Shown here: positions 41,492-50,580 of the stretch, piece after piece | How the letters are laid out: the number at the start of each line of letters is the position of its first letter | Position numbering within the stretch: the stretch's first letter is position 1 | Assembly (NCBI RefSeq): GCF_004331485.1 | Contig: NZ_SJKD01000009.1 | Coordinates: forward strand, 62,001 to 126,000 | Length of the DNA: 64,000 nt | Direction: 5' to 3' | Origin: Kribbella capetownensis | GTDB lineage: Bacteria > Actinomycetota > Actinomycetes > Propionibacteriales > Kribbellaceae | The notes under the pieces: model-generated | Seen by the model: the letters and a program-made list of their open reading frames with translations, nothing else | The model's database searches: none | What the model was told of the DNA's origin: nothing | Position numbers and translations under genes: made by a program

Positions 41492-42718
41492 TCAGCCGTG
41501 CGAGCCGCCGCCCGGGGTGCAGCTCGGCGTGGTCGGCTCAGCCGTGCAGGGCGTCCCGCTCGGAGTGTCCGTCGGCGTCTGCGTCGGGGTGTCGGTCGGC
41601 GTCTGGGTCGGCGTACCGGTCGGCGTCGGCGTCTTGGTAGGCGTCTTCGTCGGGGTCTTGGTCGGAGTCTTCGTCGGCGTCTGCGTCGGCCGGGTCGGCT
41701 TGTGCGTCGGCGTCTCGATCGGATCCGGCAACGTCGGCTGGCCGACCGGTGTGGACGGTTGCTGCGTCGGCGAGGTCGTCTTGTCGTCCGGGACGTCCGG
41801 GACCTGGCGCGGGTCGACCTTCCGCTCCGCGTTCCCGGTGGACTTCGCCGTCGACAGGCCGCCCTTCTCGTTCGGGATCAGGACGGCGTTCTTGCTGTAG
41901 ACCCGCATCCACCGCAGCACCGTGGAGACGAAGTCCTTGGAGTGCTGGTACCGCAGCAGGGAGGCGACCAGGTCGCGGGGCGCCTTCAGGTCGTCGCCTT
42001 CGGAGCACAGGTAGACCGCGACCGTGGTGACGGCGTCGTACACGTTGTTCGGGTTGCGGAAGCCGTCACCGTTGCCGTCGGCGCCGAACTCGTCCCACAC
42101 CTGCGGGATGATCTGCATCGGCCCGACCGCACGGTCCCAGGTCAGGTCGCCGTCGAACCGGCCCTTGTCGGAGTCAGTGACCCGGCCGTTGCCGCCACGG
42201 CCGTTCAGCACCGGGCCGAGGATCTTGCCCTTGGTGGTGCCGGCCACGTCGACCCGGCCGCCGCTGGCATGGTCGGACTCGACCTTGCCGATCCCGGCGA
42301 GCAACGGCCAGGTGAGCCCACAGTTCGGCCGGACCACGGCGAGATTCGCGGTGGCGCGGCGGTAGGCGGGAAACACCCCGCGCGGAATGCCGTTGACGGC
42401 GTCCGGGCTGCCCGGACGGACCACCGAACGGCCGTCGGTCGCCCCCTGCACGGGGACGTCGGCGCGGGCGGGTTTGTCGGATCCGAGCCGGCCGTCCACT
42501 CCGGGACGCTGCGGCACGACCATCGTCAGTTCGTCGAACTCACCGCTGTTGAGCCCGGCCCCAGGCGATGGGGCGACCGGGCTGTCCGCCGCGAGCTGAC
42601 CGGAGGCACCGGCCCCGCCCGAAGCGACTGTCACGATGGCCCCGACCAGGAGCGGGGCTGTGCACAGTGAAGCGATGATGATTTTGACCCGACGGTTACC
42701 ACTACGGGTTAGGCGCAT
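41492..42718 (-). CDS. Lytic transglycosylase with Thr/Pro tail (paralogue 1)
   Basis: A 408-residue exported protein with an N-terminal signal-anchor (IIIASLCTAPLLVGAIVTVAS). The lysozyme-like domain has the catalytic Glu in GIGKVESDHASGG and GPMQIIPQVWDEFGADGNGDG, a type of actinobacterial transglycosylase. Its C-terminal 75 residues are TPTK/TPTQ/TPTD repeats, presumably a wall-spanning stalk. Its paralogue follows immediately upstream on the chromosome (42866-44194). Confidence 0.86.
   Translation of the reverse strand: MRLTRSGNRRVKIIIASLCTAPLLVGAIVTVASGGAGASGQLAADSPVAPSPGAGLNSGEFDELTMVVPQRPGVDGRLGSDKPARADVPVQGATDGRSVVRPGSPDAVNGIPRGVFPAYRRATANLAVVRPNCGLTWPLLAGIGKVESDHASGGRVDVAGTTKGKILGPVLNGRGGNGRVTDSDKGRFDGDLTWDRAVGPMQIIPQVWDEFGADGNGDGFRNPNNVYDAVTTVAVYLCSEGDDLKAPRDLVASLLRYQHSKDFVSTVLRWMRVYSKNAVLIPNEKGGLSTAKSTGNAERKVDPRQVPDVPDDKTTSPTQQPSTPVGQPTLPDPIETPTHKPTRPTQTPTKTPTKTPTKTPTKTPTPTGTPTQTPTDTPTQTPTDTPSGTPCTAEPTTPSCTPGGGSHG
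41549..41713. repeat. 12-bp-class tandem repeat encoding TPTx tail
   Basis: About 165 bases of degenerate 12-bp units of the type GTCTTCGTCGGC encode the Thr-Pro-Thr-x repeats at the C-terminus of the transglycosylase. Confidence 0.85.
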
Positions 42719-42865
42719 GATCCCCTCAACGATCCATACGCCAGAAAGTTACATCAAGACGACGCAAAGTTACCGGACCCGCCAACACGGCCGAAAACAG
42801 GCACCAGGTAATGCGTGAGGCTACGTTGCCAGCGGCCTCCAGAGCCCCGGATCGCGGGTCGTTGC

Positions 42866-44194
42866 TCAGTTACCCGGCTTGGGCGCCTCGCCCGGAGTCG
42901 CGGCCGTGCTCTCGTCCGACCCGGGTGCGTTCGTGTCGCACGGCGTGGGAGTCGGGCTCGGGGTCTCCGTCGGAGTTGCCGTCGGCGACTCCGTCGGGGT
43001 GGGCGTCGGCGTACAGGTCGTCGGCGGCGGATCCGAGGTCGGCGGCGTCGTCGGCGGAGTGGTCGTCGGCGGGGTCGTCGTCGGTGGCGGGGTCGTCGTC
43101 GGCGGGGTCGTGGTCGTCGGCGGGGTTGTCGTCGTCGGCGGCTTCGTCGTCGACGTCGGCGGCGTGTTCGGCACCTGGGTGGTCGGCTTGCTCGACGGCG
43201 GCTTGCTCGTCGTCCGGCTCACGGTCGGCGTCGGCGTGGACGGCTGCGCCGTCGGCGTCGGCGTGGGAGTCGTGGTGCCGCCCTCGCGGGTCGGGTCGTT
43301 ACTCTGGTCGACGTTCCCGTTGTCGTCCAGCGGCGGGGTGATGACGCCCGATGTGTCCGGGATCGTCACGGTCTCCTTGCTGTACGACTGCATCCACCGG
43401 AGCACAGTCGACACGTAGTCCATCGAGTGGTTGTAGCGAAGGACCGCCTGCACGAGCCCCTGCGGGTCGGCCAGGTTCGCGCCGCCGGAGCACAGGTAGC
43501 CGCCGGCCGCCCGGGCCGCGTCGAAGACGTTGTGCGGGTCCTTGACGCCGTCACCGTTGCCGTCCGCCCCGAAGACCTTCCATGTGCCCGGGATGAACTG
43601 CATCGGGCCGACGGCGCGGTCCCACTGCGAGTTCCCGTCGTACACGCCCTGGTCGGTGTCGGCGATCGCGGCCATCCCAGGGCCACCGTCGAGCACCGGT
43701 CCGAGGATCTTGCCGCGGGTGTTCCCGTTCGCCTCGACCTTGCCGCCGCTGGCGTGCGCGGACTCGACCTTGCCGATGCCGGCCAGCAGTGGCCAGGTGA
43801 TGTGGCAACCCGGCGTCGCCACCGCGAGGTCGTTGGCCGCCTTCTGGTACGCCGCCAGCACGGTGCCAGGAATGCCCGAGGCGTCACCGGAGATGCCGGG
43901 GATCGGCTGCACCGTGCCGTCGACGGCTCCGGTCACCGGCACCGAGATCTGGGACTTCTCCTGGGTCGGCAGGCTGCCGTCCGCACCCGGCTGACTTGGG
44001 ACGTTGTTGGCCAGGTCGTCGAACTGCGCGTCCTGGCGCGGCTGGGCCAGCGCGTGCGCGTCGACGATGAACGTGTTCGAGGTGAGGCCGCCGGCGACGA
44101 ACACGGCGACCATCGCGGTGGGAGGAGCCAAGCAGACCCAGGTGGCGGTCAGCTTCCCCCGCCACGTATCCAGGTTCTTGAACTGCTGCCTCAT
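42866..44194 (-). CDS. Lytic transglycosylase with Thr/Pro tail (paralogue 2)
   Basis: A 442-residue protein similar to its neighbour: N-terminal signal-anchor region (LTATWVCLAPPTAMVAVFV), GIGKVESAHASGG and GPMQFIPGTWKVFGADGNGDG in the lysozyme-like core, and a C-terminal tail of about 113 residues rich in PTTT/PTPT. Tandem duplication is likely. The two tails differ in repeat type, so the repeats expanded after duplication. Nothing beyond a promoter is seen in the 147 bases between the two genes. Confidence 0.86.
   Translation of the reverse strand: MRQQFKNLDTWRGKLTATWVCLAPPTAMVAVFVAGGLTSNTFIVDAHALAQPRQDAQFDDLANNVPSQPGADGSLPTQEKSQISVPVTGAVDGTVQPIPGISGDASGIPGTVLAAYQKAANDLAVATPGCHITWPLLAGIGKVESAHASGGKVEANGNTRGKILGPVLDGGPGMAAIADTDQGVYDGNSQWDRAVGPMQFIPGTWKVFGADGNGDGVKDPHNVFDAARAAGGYLCSGGANLADPQGLVQAVLRYNHSMDYVSTVLRWMQSYSKETVTIPDTSGVITPPLDDNGNVDQSNDPTREGGTTTPTPTPTAQPSTPTPTVSRTTSKPPSSKPTTQVPNTPPTSTTKPPTTTTPPTTTTPPTTTPPPTTTPPTTTPPTTPPTSDPPPTTCTPTPTPTESPTATPTETPSPTPTPCDTNAPGSDESTAATPGEAPKPGN
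42938..43276. repeat. Thr/Pro-coding low-complexity repeat
   Basis: About 340 bases of GTCGTCGGCGG-like and GGGGTCGTC-type short repeats encode the Thr/Pro-rich stalk of the second transglycosylase. Confidence 0.8.
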
Positions 44195-44358
44195 CCGCGT
44201 CCCTCGACGTTTCCGCAGTACTGAGTCTTGCCGGGCGTAGGCACGATCTTAGCCGTCACAGGGTCGCGGGCAACCGGTAACGGTGCGCCACTTCATGCAG
44301 TAACCGGCTGCCGAACCGGCGTCCACTGCCCCGTCACCGAGCGTTCACCGGCCCGGTG

Positions 44359-45933
44359 TCACTTCTTGTCGTCGTCACCCAGCATCTTGCGCAGGTCGTC
44401 GGGCAGCTGGAAGTCGCCGGCGTCCTGGCCGCCACCGCCGAAGGCGGCGGGCAGCTGGCCCGGCTGCGGCGGAGCCGGCTGGGTGTTGCCCTGGTTCGCC
44501 CGCTTGGCCGGGTTGCCGGAGCCACGCTTCTTGCCCTTCTTCTGCTGCTGCTTGGCCTTCCGCGCGCCACCGCCGCCCATGCCCGGCATCCCTGGCATGC
44601 CGGGCATCCCCGGCATTCCCTTGCCCGACGCCATCGCGGCCATCATCTTGCGGGCCTCGAAGAACCGCTCGACCAGGCCACTGACAGTGGCGACCTCGGT
44701 CCCGGAGCCCTTCGCGATCCGGGCCCGGCGGGAGCCGTTGATGATGTTGGGATCGGTCCGCTCGGCCGGGGTCATCGAGTGGATGACCGCCTCGATCCGG
44801 TCGATCTCGCGCTCGTCGAAGTTCTCCAGCTGGTCCTTGAACTGGTTCGCCCCCGGCAGCATGCCGAAGATCTTGGTCAGCGGGCCCATCTTGCGGACCG
44901 ACTGCATCTGGGCGAGGAAGTCGTCCAGGGTGAAGTCCTTGCCGCCACGCTTCTGCAGCTTGGCGGCCGTCTTGGCGGCCTCCTCGGCGTCGAACGACTT
45001 CTCCGCCTGCTCGATCAGGCTCATCACGTCGCCCATGCCGAGGATGCGCGACGCCATCCGGTCGGGGTGGAAGACGTCGAAGTCCTCGAGCTTCTCGCCG
45101 TTGGAGGCGAACATCACCTGGCGGCCGGTGACCTGCGCGATCGACAGCGCGGCACCACCGCGGGCGTCACCGTCGAGCTTGGACAGCACGACGCCGTCGA
45201 AGCCGACGCCGTCGAGGAAGGCCTGGGCGGTGGTGACCGCGTCCTGACCGATCATCGCGTCGACCACGAACAGGATCTCGTCCGGCGTGACCGCGTCGCG
45301 GATGTCGGCGGCCTGCTTCATCAGCACCTCGTCGACCCCCAGCCGGCCGGCCGTGTCGACGATGACCACGCTGTGCTGCTTGCTCCGCGCCTCGTCCATC
45401 GCCTTGCGGGCCACGTCGACCGGGTCGCCGACGCCGTTGCCGGGCTCGGGCGCGAACACCGGCACGCCGGCGCGGTCGCCGACCACCTGCAGCTGGGTCA
45501 CCGCGTTCGGGCGCTGGAGGTCGGCCGCGACCAGCATCGGCGTCTGGTGCTTGGCCTCCTTCAGCCACTTGGCCAGCTTGCCGGCCAGGGTGGTCTTACC
45601 AGCACCCTGCAGACCGGCGAGCATGATCACCGTCGGCGGCCGCTTGGCCATCCGCAGCTCGCGGGTCTCGCCGCCGAGGATGTTGACCAGTTCCTCGTTG
45701 ACGATCTTGATCACCTGCTGCGCAGGGTTCAGCCCGCCGCGCACCTCGGCGCCGCTGGCGCGGTCCCGGACCGCGGCGATGAACTCCTTCACCACCGGCA
45801 GCGCGACATCGGCCTCGAGCAGCGCGATCCGGATCTCCCGCGTCGTCGCGTCGATGTCGGCGTCGGTCAGCTTGCCTTTGCCGCGCAGATTCTTGAACGC
45901 CGTGGACAGACGATCGGAAAGCGTGTCGAACAC
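44359..45933 (-). CDS. ffh: Signal recognition particle protein Ffh
   Basis: A 524-residue SRP GTPase. The NG domain has G1 GLQGAGKTTLAGKLA, DTAGR and TKLDGDARGG. The Met-rich M domain includes LPGANQFKDQLENFDE and ends with a GMPGMPGMPGM-type repeat plus a Lys-rich tail (KQQQKKGKKR). It acts with 4.5S RNA and FtsY (encoded at 62.5 kb). No 4.5S RNA gene was seen in this window. Confidence 0.97.
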   Translation of the reverse strand: MFDTLSDRLSTAFKNLRGKGKLTDADIDATTREIRIALLEADVALPVVKEFIAAVRDRASGAEVRGGLNPAQQVIKIVNEELVNILGGETRELRMAKRPPTVIMLAGLQGAGKTTLAGKLAKWLKEAKHQTPMLVAADLQRPNAVTQLQVVGDRAGVPVFAPEPGNGVGDPVDVARKAMDEARSKQHSVVIVDTAGRLGVDEVLMKQAADIRDAVTPDEILFVVDAMIGQDAVTTAQAFLDGVGFDGVVLSKLDGDARGGAALSIAQVTGRQVMFASNGEKLEDFDVFHPDRMASRILGMGDVMSLIEQAEKSFDAEEAAKTAAKLQKRGGKDFTLDDFLAQMQSVRKMGPLTKIFGMLPGANQFKDQLENFDEREIDRIEAVIHSMTPAERTDPNIINGSRRARIAKGSGTEVATVSGLVERFFEARKMMAAMASGKGMPGMPGMPGMPGMGGGGARKAKQQQKKGKKRGSGNPAKRANQGNTQPAPPQPGQLPAAFGGGGQDAGDFQLPDDLRKMLGDDDKK

Positions 45934-46029
45934 CAGGAACAGTCCGTTCTTCAGAAAACCCAGCTCACCCAGACAACTCCCCGAGTCTACCGGGCGCGGT
46001 TGACAACCGGAGGGTCAGGCCGCAAGGCT

Positions 46030-46059
46030 CTAACCGGTCAATCGACGCAGATCGGTTAG
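46030..46059. promoter_or_regulatory. Inverted repeat before the arginase-family gene
   Basis: Perfect 7-bp arms CTAACCG (46030-46036) and CGGTTAG (46053-46059) separated by 16 bases, ending nine bases before the GTG start. The position suits an operator that also overlaps the ribosome-binding region. Confidence 0.4.
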
Positions 46060-46067
46060 GGGCTCGG

Positions 46068-46952
46068 GTGGGCAAGCAGCGGGTAGTGCTGGACGGACCA
46101 TCGAACCTGGGGTTGCGGCCGCCGGTCAAGGGCGCGGTGCCGGGCTGTTACAAGCTGGCCGGAGCGTTGCGCGACCAGGGATTGCTGCAGCGGATCAACG
46201 CTTCCGACGCCGGGTGTGTCACCCCACCGAGGTACGACCGGGAGGGGTGGAAGCCCGGCGACGGGGTGTTCAACGCTGAGGCGATAGCGTCGTACACGGT
46301 GCGGCTGGCTGATCGGTTGACGAAATTGTTCGACGACCAGCGGTTCGTGGTGTTGCTCGGAGGTGAGTGCAGCAACCTGCTGGGTCCGGCGTTGGCGTTG
46401 AAGCGGCGCGGCCGGTACGCCGTGGTCTACCTGGACGGCCACTCCGACTTCCGGACCATCGACAACTCGCCGTACGTCGGTGCAGCCGGCGGTGAAGCGC
46501 TCGCACTGGTGACCGGACGCGGTCAGGCGGACCTCACTGATCTCGAGGGACTGTCGCCGTACGTCCAGGACACCGACGCTGCCCTATTGGGCATTCGGGA
46601 GGACGACGAGTACGTCGGTGACGTCGAGGCGGCCGAGATACCGGTGTGGTCTGCACTCAGGATCATGGCGGAGCCGGCTGCGGACGGCGTACTGCAGCAT
46701 CTCGAGCGGGAGGAACTCGACGGGTTCTGGGTGCATCTGGATGTGGACATCCTCGACGCCGAGGTGATGCCGGCGGTCGACAGTCCCGACCCGGGCGGAA
46801 TCGACCACTCCCAGCTCCGAGCCCTCCTTCGCCCGCTGCTCGCGTCGCCGGCCTGCAGGGGGATCGATATCGGCATCTTCGACCCTGACCTCGATCCCGA
46901 CGGGGTCCATGCGGCCGAGCTCACCGACACGCTGGTCGCGTCACTCACCTGA
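46068..46952 (+). CDS. Arginase/ureohydrolase-family protein with altered metal motif
   Basis: A 294-residue ureohydrolase fold. The second and third metal motifs are complete: DGHSD (Asp123, His125, Asp127) and LDVD (Asp225, Asp227). The first is LGGECSN (Glu100, Cys101) where arginases have GGDHS, so the His metal ligand is replaced by Cys. Substrate is uncertain: arginase, agmatinase or a related guanidine-type hydrolase. It starts with GTG behind an AGGGG site, and converges with the DUF2332 gene with 12 bases of overlap. Confidence 0.85.
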   Translation: MGKQRVVLDGPSNLGLRPPVKGAVPGCYKLAGALRDQGLLQRINASDAGCVTPPRYDREGWKPGDGVFNAEAIASYTVRLADRLTKLFDDQRFVVLLGGECSNLLGPALALKRRGRYAVVYLDGHSDFRTIDNSPYVGAAGGEALALVTGRGQADLTDLEGLSPYVQDTDAALLGIREDDEYVGDVEAAEIPVWSALRIMAEPAADGVLQHLEREELDGFWVHLDVDILDAEVMPAVDSPDPGGIDHSQLRALLRPLLASPACRGIDIGIFDPDLDPDGVHAAELTDTLVASLT

Positions 46953-47966
46953 CCAGACGAGACCTTGACCGTGTGGTTCGGCTCGGCCGAGGGTCCGCCG
47001 TTCGCCACCAGGCCACGTTTGCAACTCGAGCCGCACAGCTCGCGGCAACGGTTCGAGGCGGAGACGGGCCAGCGGGGTCGACTCTGTGGCCTGGGCGCCG
47101 AGATCGGCCAGGTGGTCGTCTACAGCGGCGCGGTCCTCGCGGCTCAGGTACTGCCACATGATGGAGTGCCACACCACCGTCACGTGCCCCTCCGACAGTT
47201 CGAGGCCGCGCACGAACGAGACAGCGTCCTCCCGTCGTACGTCGGCCGGCACCTGCCGCGCGATCTCCACCGCACCGCGCAACCGCTCCAGCCGCTGCGA
47301 CATGTCCGGCCACACGTACGACGTCAGCGTGCGAGCGCCTTCCGCAGTCAGTGGGTTCACCGGAGCGATGTCGCTCCCGACCCGCTCGGCGATCCGCAGC
47401 ACCGCCGGCTTCAGCGACTGCCCGGACCAGGCGTCCTCGAACACCACAGGACTGTCAGCCGGACCGTACGACGTCCCGTCCGCGGTGTAGTGGAAGTGAT
47501 CCGCCCGCAGGTTGAGCCCAGCGCTCGCACCGATCTCGAACAACCGGACCGGCAACGGCACGGCCTCGACCAACTGCAGTAGACCACCGTAGAGCGCGGC
47601 AGCCCGGCCGACCTCGTTCGTCTGTGGCGGCTGGGTCAGCAACGCCCGCAGCTCGGCGGGCCGCGACTGCAGGGTCTGCTCGAACGCCTCCCAGCCCAGC
47701 ACCGGGTCCCAGGTCCCACCGACGCTCGGATAGAACGCCGCCAGCTCGGGCACCTCGCCAGCCAGCACCTGGCCGTGCACCGCCGCCAGCAAGCGCAGAG
47801 CGATCGCGTCACCGAACGGACGATCCTCATAGCCGGCCAGTACGCCGGTCGACACACCTCCGACCTCGTAGTCGTCCACGATCAGCCGAAGCAGTTCGGC
47901 GTACATCGGGGACCCGAGGTCCTCACAGGCAACCGCTTGATGCTGGAACGCCGCTACGACATGCAC
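46941..47966 (-). CDS. DUF2332 family protein
   Basis: A 341-residue protein of the actinobacterial DUF2332 family. The glycine motif VRLFEIGASAGLNLRADHF resembles a SAM-binding loop, suggesting a methyltransferase-like fold, but no function has been shown. The core VVFEDAWSG and TVVWHSIMWQYLS is well kept. It follows glnD by ten bases and could be co-transcribed, though it has no evident nitrogen role. Confidence 0.85.
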   Translation of the reverse strand: MHVVAAFQHQAVACEDLGSPMYAELLRLIVDDYEVGGVSTGVLAGYEDRPFGDAIALRLLAAVHGQVLAGEVPELAAFYPSVGGTWDPVLGWEAFEQTLQSRPAELRALLTQPPQTNEVGRAAALYGGLLQLVEAVPLPVRLFEIGASAGLNLRADHFHYTADGTSYGPADSPVVFEDAWSGQSLKPAVLRIAERVGSDIAPVNPLTAEGARTLTSYVWPDMSQRLERLRGAVEIARQVPADVRREDAVSFVRGLELSEGHVTVVWHSIMWQYLSREDRAAVDDHLADLGAQATESTPLARLRLEPLPRAVRLELQTWPGGERRTLGRAEPHGQGLVWSGE

Positions 47967-47976
47967 ACCACAGAGA

Positions 47977-50241
47977 CTAAGAGGTCAAGCGATCCAGGAT
48001 CGTCTTGGCCGTCGTACGCGCGTCCTCCTCGTCGAGTGGAGCGCCCTGCGGATCGGTGAGGTAGAAGACGTCGACACACTCTGCACCCAGTGTGCTGACG
48101 TGGGCTGACCGGATGTCCGCTCCGGTGAACGCAATGGCCGCAGTGACGTCGTACAGCAGGCCCGGGCGGTCATGGGCTCGCACTTGCAGCACTGTGGCCG
48201 TCTCTGAAGCTCCGGGCAGGAGGTCGACCCGACTGTCGAGCCGGTGCTTCACCGCGGACGAGTCGCGCGCGGCCAAGCGCCGTACCAAGTCAGTGCTGTC
48301 GCGGAGCGCCACGGCGAGCCGGTCACGCAACCGGACCGGATCGGGCAGCGAGCCGGCCACCGTCCACTGCGAGATGCCTAGGCCCTCAACGGATGTGATG
48401 ACAGCGGACCGCACTGCGAGCCGCTCCACCGCCAGCACGGCGGCAACGGTCGACAGCGTGCCCACTTGATCGGGTACGGCGACATTGATGCGCAAGTCAC
48501 CGTGATGGTCGGCCACGGATACGCCCAGCCGCCCTATGCCTACCACCTGATGCAGTGTGGGCACGGGAACCGGCGGAGCATCGGTCCACATGCCCTCCCC
48601 TCCCCCGGACAGCTCACCACGCACCCGACGGCAGAGCTCACCGACCAGCCGCATCCGCCATGGTGACGCTGCCGCCGGACCGGCCGCGCGCGCGTCGGCG
48701 TACGTGAGTGCCTCGAGCAGGTCCAGCGTCTCGGTGGTGCGGACGATGCCCACGACCAGATCGACAGTCATCGGGTCGTCCAGGTCCCGGCGAGTAGCGA
48801 CCTGCGCAAGCATGAGGTGCTGCCGGACCAGCAGCGCGATGGTGTCGGCGTCTGCGTCGGTGAATCCGATGCGGCGAGCAACAGTCCCGGCGATCACGGC
48901 TCCGGTGACGCTGTGGTCGCCGTCGACCGCTTTACCCAAGTCATGCAGCAATGCGGAGACGAGCAGCAGGTCAGGACGCCGTACGTCCCGCACCATCTTG
49001 GACGCCTCGACACACGTCTCCAGCAGATGCCGGTCGACGGTGAAGCGGTGGACCGCAGACTGCGGCGGCCGGAACCGGACCGTGTCCCACTCCGGCAGGA
49101 TCCGCGAGATGTAGCCGGCCTGGTCCAGCGCCTCCCACACCTCGAGCAGTCCGCTGCCGGCACCCAGCAGGGCGCACAGCAACCGCCGCGCCTCACCCGG
49201 CCACGGCTCGGGCAACGCCATGGCACTCCTGGCGAGCCGACCACACACAGCAGGCGACAGCACGAGCTCACGATCCGCAGCAACAGCGGCAGCGCGCAGC
49301 CCAAGTACGGCGTCCCGCTCCGGCCGCGCATCCGGCATCAGTACGACTTCACCCTCGTGCTGACCGACACCGTCATCCAACGCCAGCAGCAGAGGTCCGC
49401 CAGTCCGCTGCCGGCGCCTGGACCGCGGCGGCCGGGTCATCAGGCTCTCCACCCGTCGCCACGACACATCGCACACGTGCGCGAGCGTCCGGCCGGTCGC
49501 GTACACGTGCCGCAGCAGTTCGTCCCGCCCGTCCAGACCCAGGCCGGCTGCGACCTCACCGGCCAGGTCCGCCACCAGTCGGTCGGTGGAACGACCCGCA
49601 ACGTTGTGCAGTTCGTCCCGGATGTCCAGCAGGTCCAGCCGCGCCCGCTCCACCACTGGATGCGGTACGTCGACCAACCAGGAAGCCACCAACGAACGCA
49701 GTACGACGGCATCCCGCAGACCGCCGTACGCCTCCTTCAGATCCGGCTCGGCGAGATGGGCCAGCTCACCAACCGACGTCGCACGGTCCCGACAGGCCTG
49801 TGCCAACGCAGGAAGCCGCGTCCGCGCCGTACGACGCCAGTCCGCCATCAGCACCGAGCGCAGCTGCAGTGTGAGGTGCGAGTCTCCCGCGACATGTCGT
49901 GCGTCCAGCAGCCCCAGGGCCACGCGGACATCGTCGGCTGCCGCCTGCCTGGCCTCCGCCAACGTCCGGACGCTGTGATCCAGCTTGGTCCGCGAATCCC
50001 ACAGCGGATACCAGATCTGTGCCGCCAGCTCGTCCACACGCGGGTACCCCTCGGCGTGCACGAGCATCACGTCGAGATCGCTGTAGGGCGACAGCTCCTC
50101 ACGGCCGTAGCCGCCGACCGCGACCAGGGCGACGCCCTCGGTGGGCACACCGAGGGCGTCACAGGCCTTGCCGAGAAGCAGGTACAGCAGCGCGTCGGCC
50201 TCCTCGGCACGAGCGCGCCGCTGTGCTGCTCGGTTCACCAT
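47977..50241 (-). CDS. glnD: PII uridylyl/adenylyltransferase GlnD
   Basis: A 754-residue sensor that modifies PII according to glutamine. Nucleotidyltransferase motif GGYGREELSPYSDLDVML (43-60), then a helical region, an HD domain (LLHDLGKAVDGDHSV) for demodification, and two C-terminal ACT domains (VLQVRAHDRPGLLYDVTAAI in the second). In actinobacteria the homologue adenylylates GlnK. It begins directly after the glnK stop (TAGATG). Length is a little short at the N-terminus compared with other GlnD proteins. Confidence 0.95.
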   Translation of the reverse strand: MVNRAAQRRARAEEADALLYLLLGKACDALGVPTEGVALVAVGGYGREELSPYSDLDVMLVHAEGYPRVDELAAQIWYPLWDSRTKLDHSVRTLAEARQAAADDVRVALGLLDARHVAGDSHLTLQLRSVLMADWRRTARTRLPALAQACRDRATSVGELAHLAEPDLKEAYGGLRDAVVLRSLVASWLVDVPHPVVERARLDLLDIRDELHNVAGRSTDRLVADLAGEVAAGLGLDGRDELLRHVYATGRTLAHVCDVSWRRVESLMTRPPRSRRRQRTGGPLLLALDDGVGQHEGEVVLMPDARPERDAVLGLRAAAVAADRELVLSPAVCGRLARSAMALPEPWPGEARRLLCALLGAGSGLLEVWEALDQAGYISRILPEWDTVRFRPPQSAVHRFTVDRHLLETCVEASKMVRDVRRPDLLLVSALLHDLGKAVDGDHSVTGAVIAGTVARRIGFTDADADTIALLVRQHLMLAQVATRRDLDDPMTVDLVVGIVRTTETLDLLEALTYADARAAGPAAASPWRMRLVGELCRRVRGELSGGGEGMWTDAPPVPVPTLHQVVGIGRLGVSVADHHGDLRINVAVPDQVGTLSTVAAVLAVERLAVRSAVITSVEGLGISQWTVAGSLPDPVRLRDRLAVALRDSTDLVRRLAARDSSAVKHRLDSRVDLLPGASETATVLQVRAHDRPGLLYDVTAAIAFTGADIRSAHVSTLGAECVDVFYLTDPQGAPLDEEDARTTAKTILDRLTS

Positions 50242-50580
50242 CTAGAGCGCGTCTCCATCCAGCTCGCCGGTGCGGACCCGGACGATGGTCTCGACCGGCG
50301 TGACCCAGACCTTGCCGTCTCCGATCTTGCCGGTCTGCGCGGCCTTCACGATGACGTCCACCACGTCCGAGCTGTCGCCGTCCTCGACGACGACCTCGAG
50401 CCGGACCTTCGGGACCAGGTCCACCTCGTACTCCGCGCCGCGGTACACCTCGGTGTGGCCCTTCTGCCGGCCGTACCCGCTCGCCTCGGTCACCGTCATG
50501 CCGGTGACCCCGAACGTCTCCAGCGCGGCCCGGACGTCCTCCAGCTTGTGCGGCTTGACCACCGCGGTGATCAGCTTCAT
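50242..50580 (-). CDS. glnK: Nitrogen regulatory protein PII (GlnK)
   Basis: A 112-residue PII trimer subunit. The T-loop has Tyr51 in VYRGAEYEVDLVPK, the modification site; ATP/2-oxoglutarate residues appear in the C-loop TGKIGDGKVWV. In this operon it binds AmtB to close the ammonium channel when nitrogen is plentiful. Its ATG overlaps the amtB stop (ATGA). Confidence 0.97.
   Translation of the reverse strand: MKLITAVVKPHKLEDVRAALETFGVTGMTVTEASGYGRQKGHTEVYRGAEYEVDLVPKVRLEVVVEDGDSSDVVDVIVKAAQTGKIGDGKVWVTPVETIVRVRTGELDGDAL

Noticed and set aside
41549..43276. Short regular repeats resembling a CRISPR or minisatellite array
   Set aside because: They are in frame, degenerate, have no spacers, and encode Thr/Pro stalks of two transglycosylases.
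44195..44358. Possible c-di-AMP (ydaO-type) riboswitch or promoter element upstream of cell-wall hydrolases
   Set aside because: The leaders of the transglycosylase, amidase and C39 genes were read for the conserved riboswitch blocks, and none could be seen.
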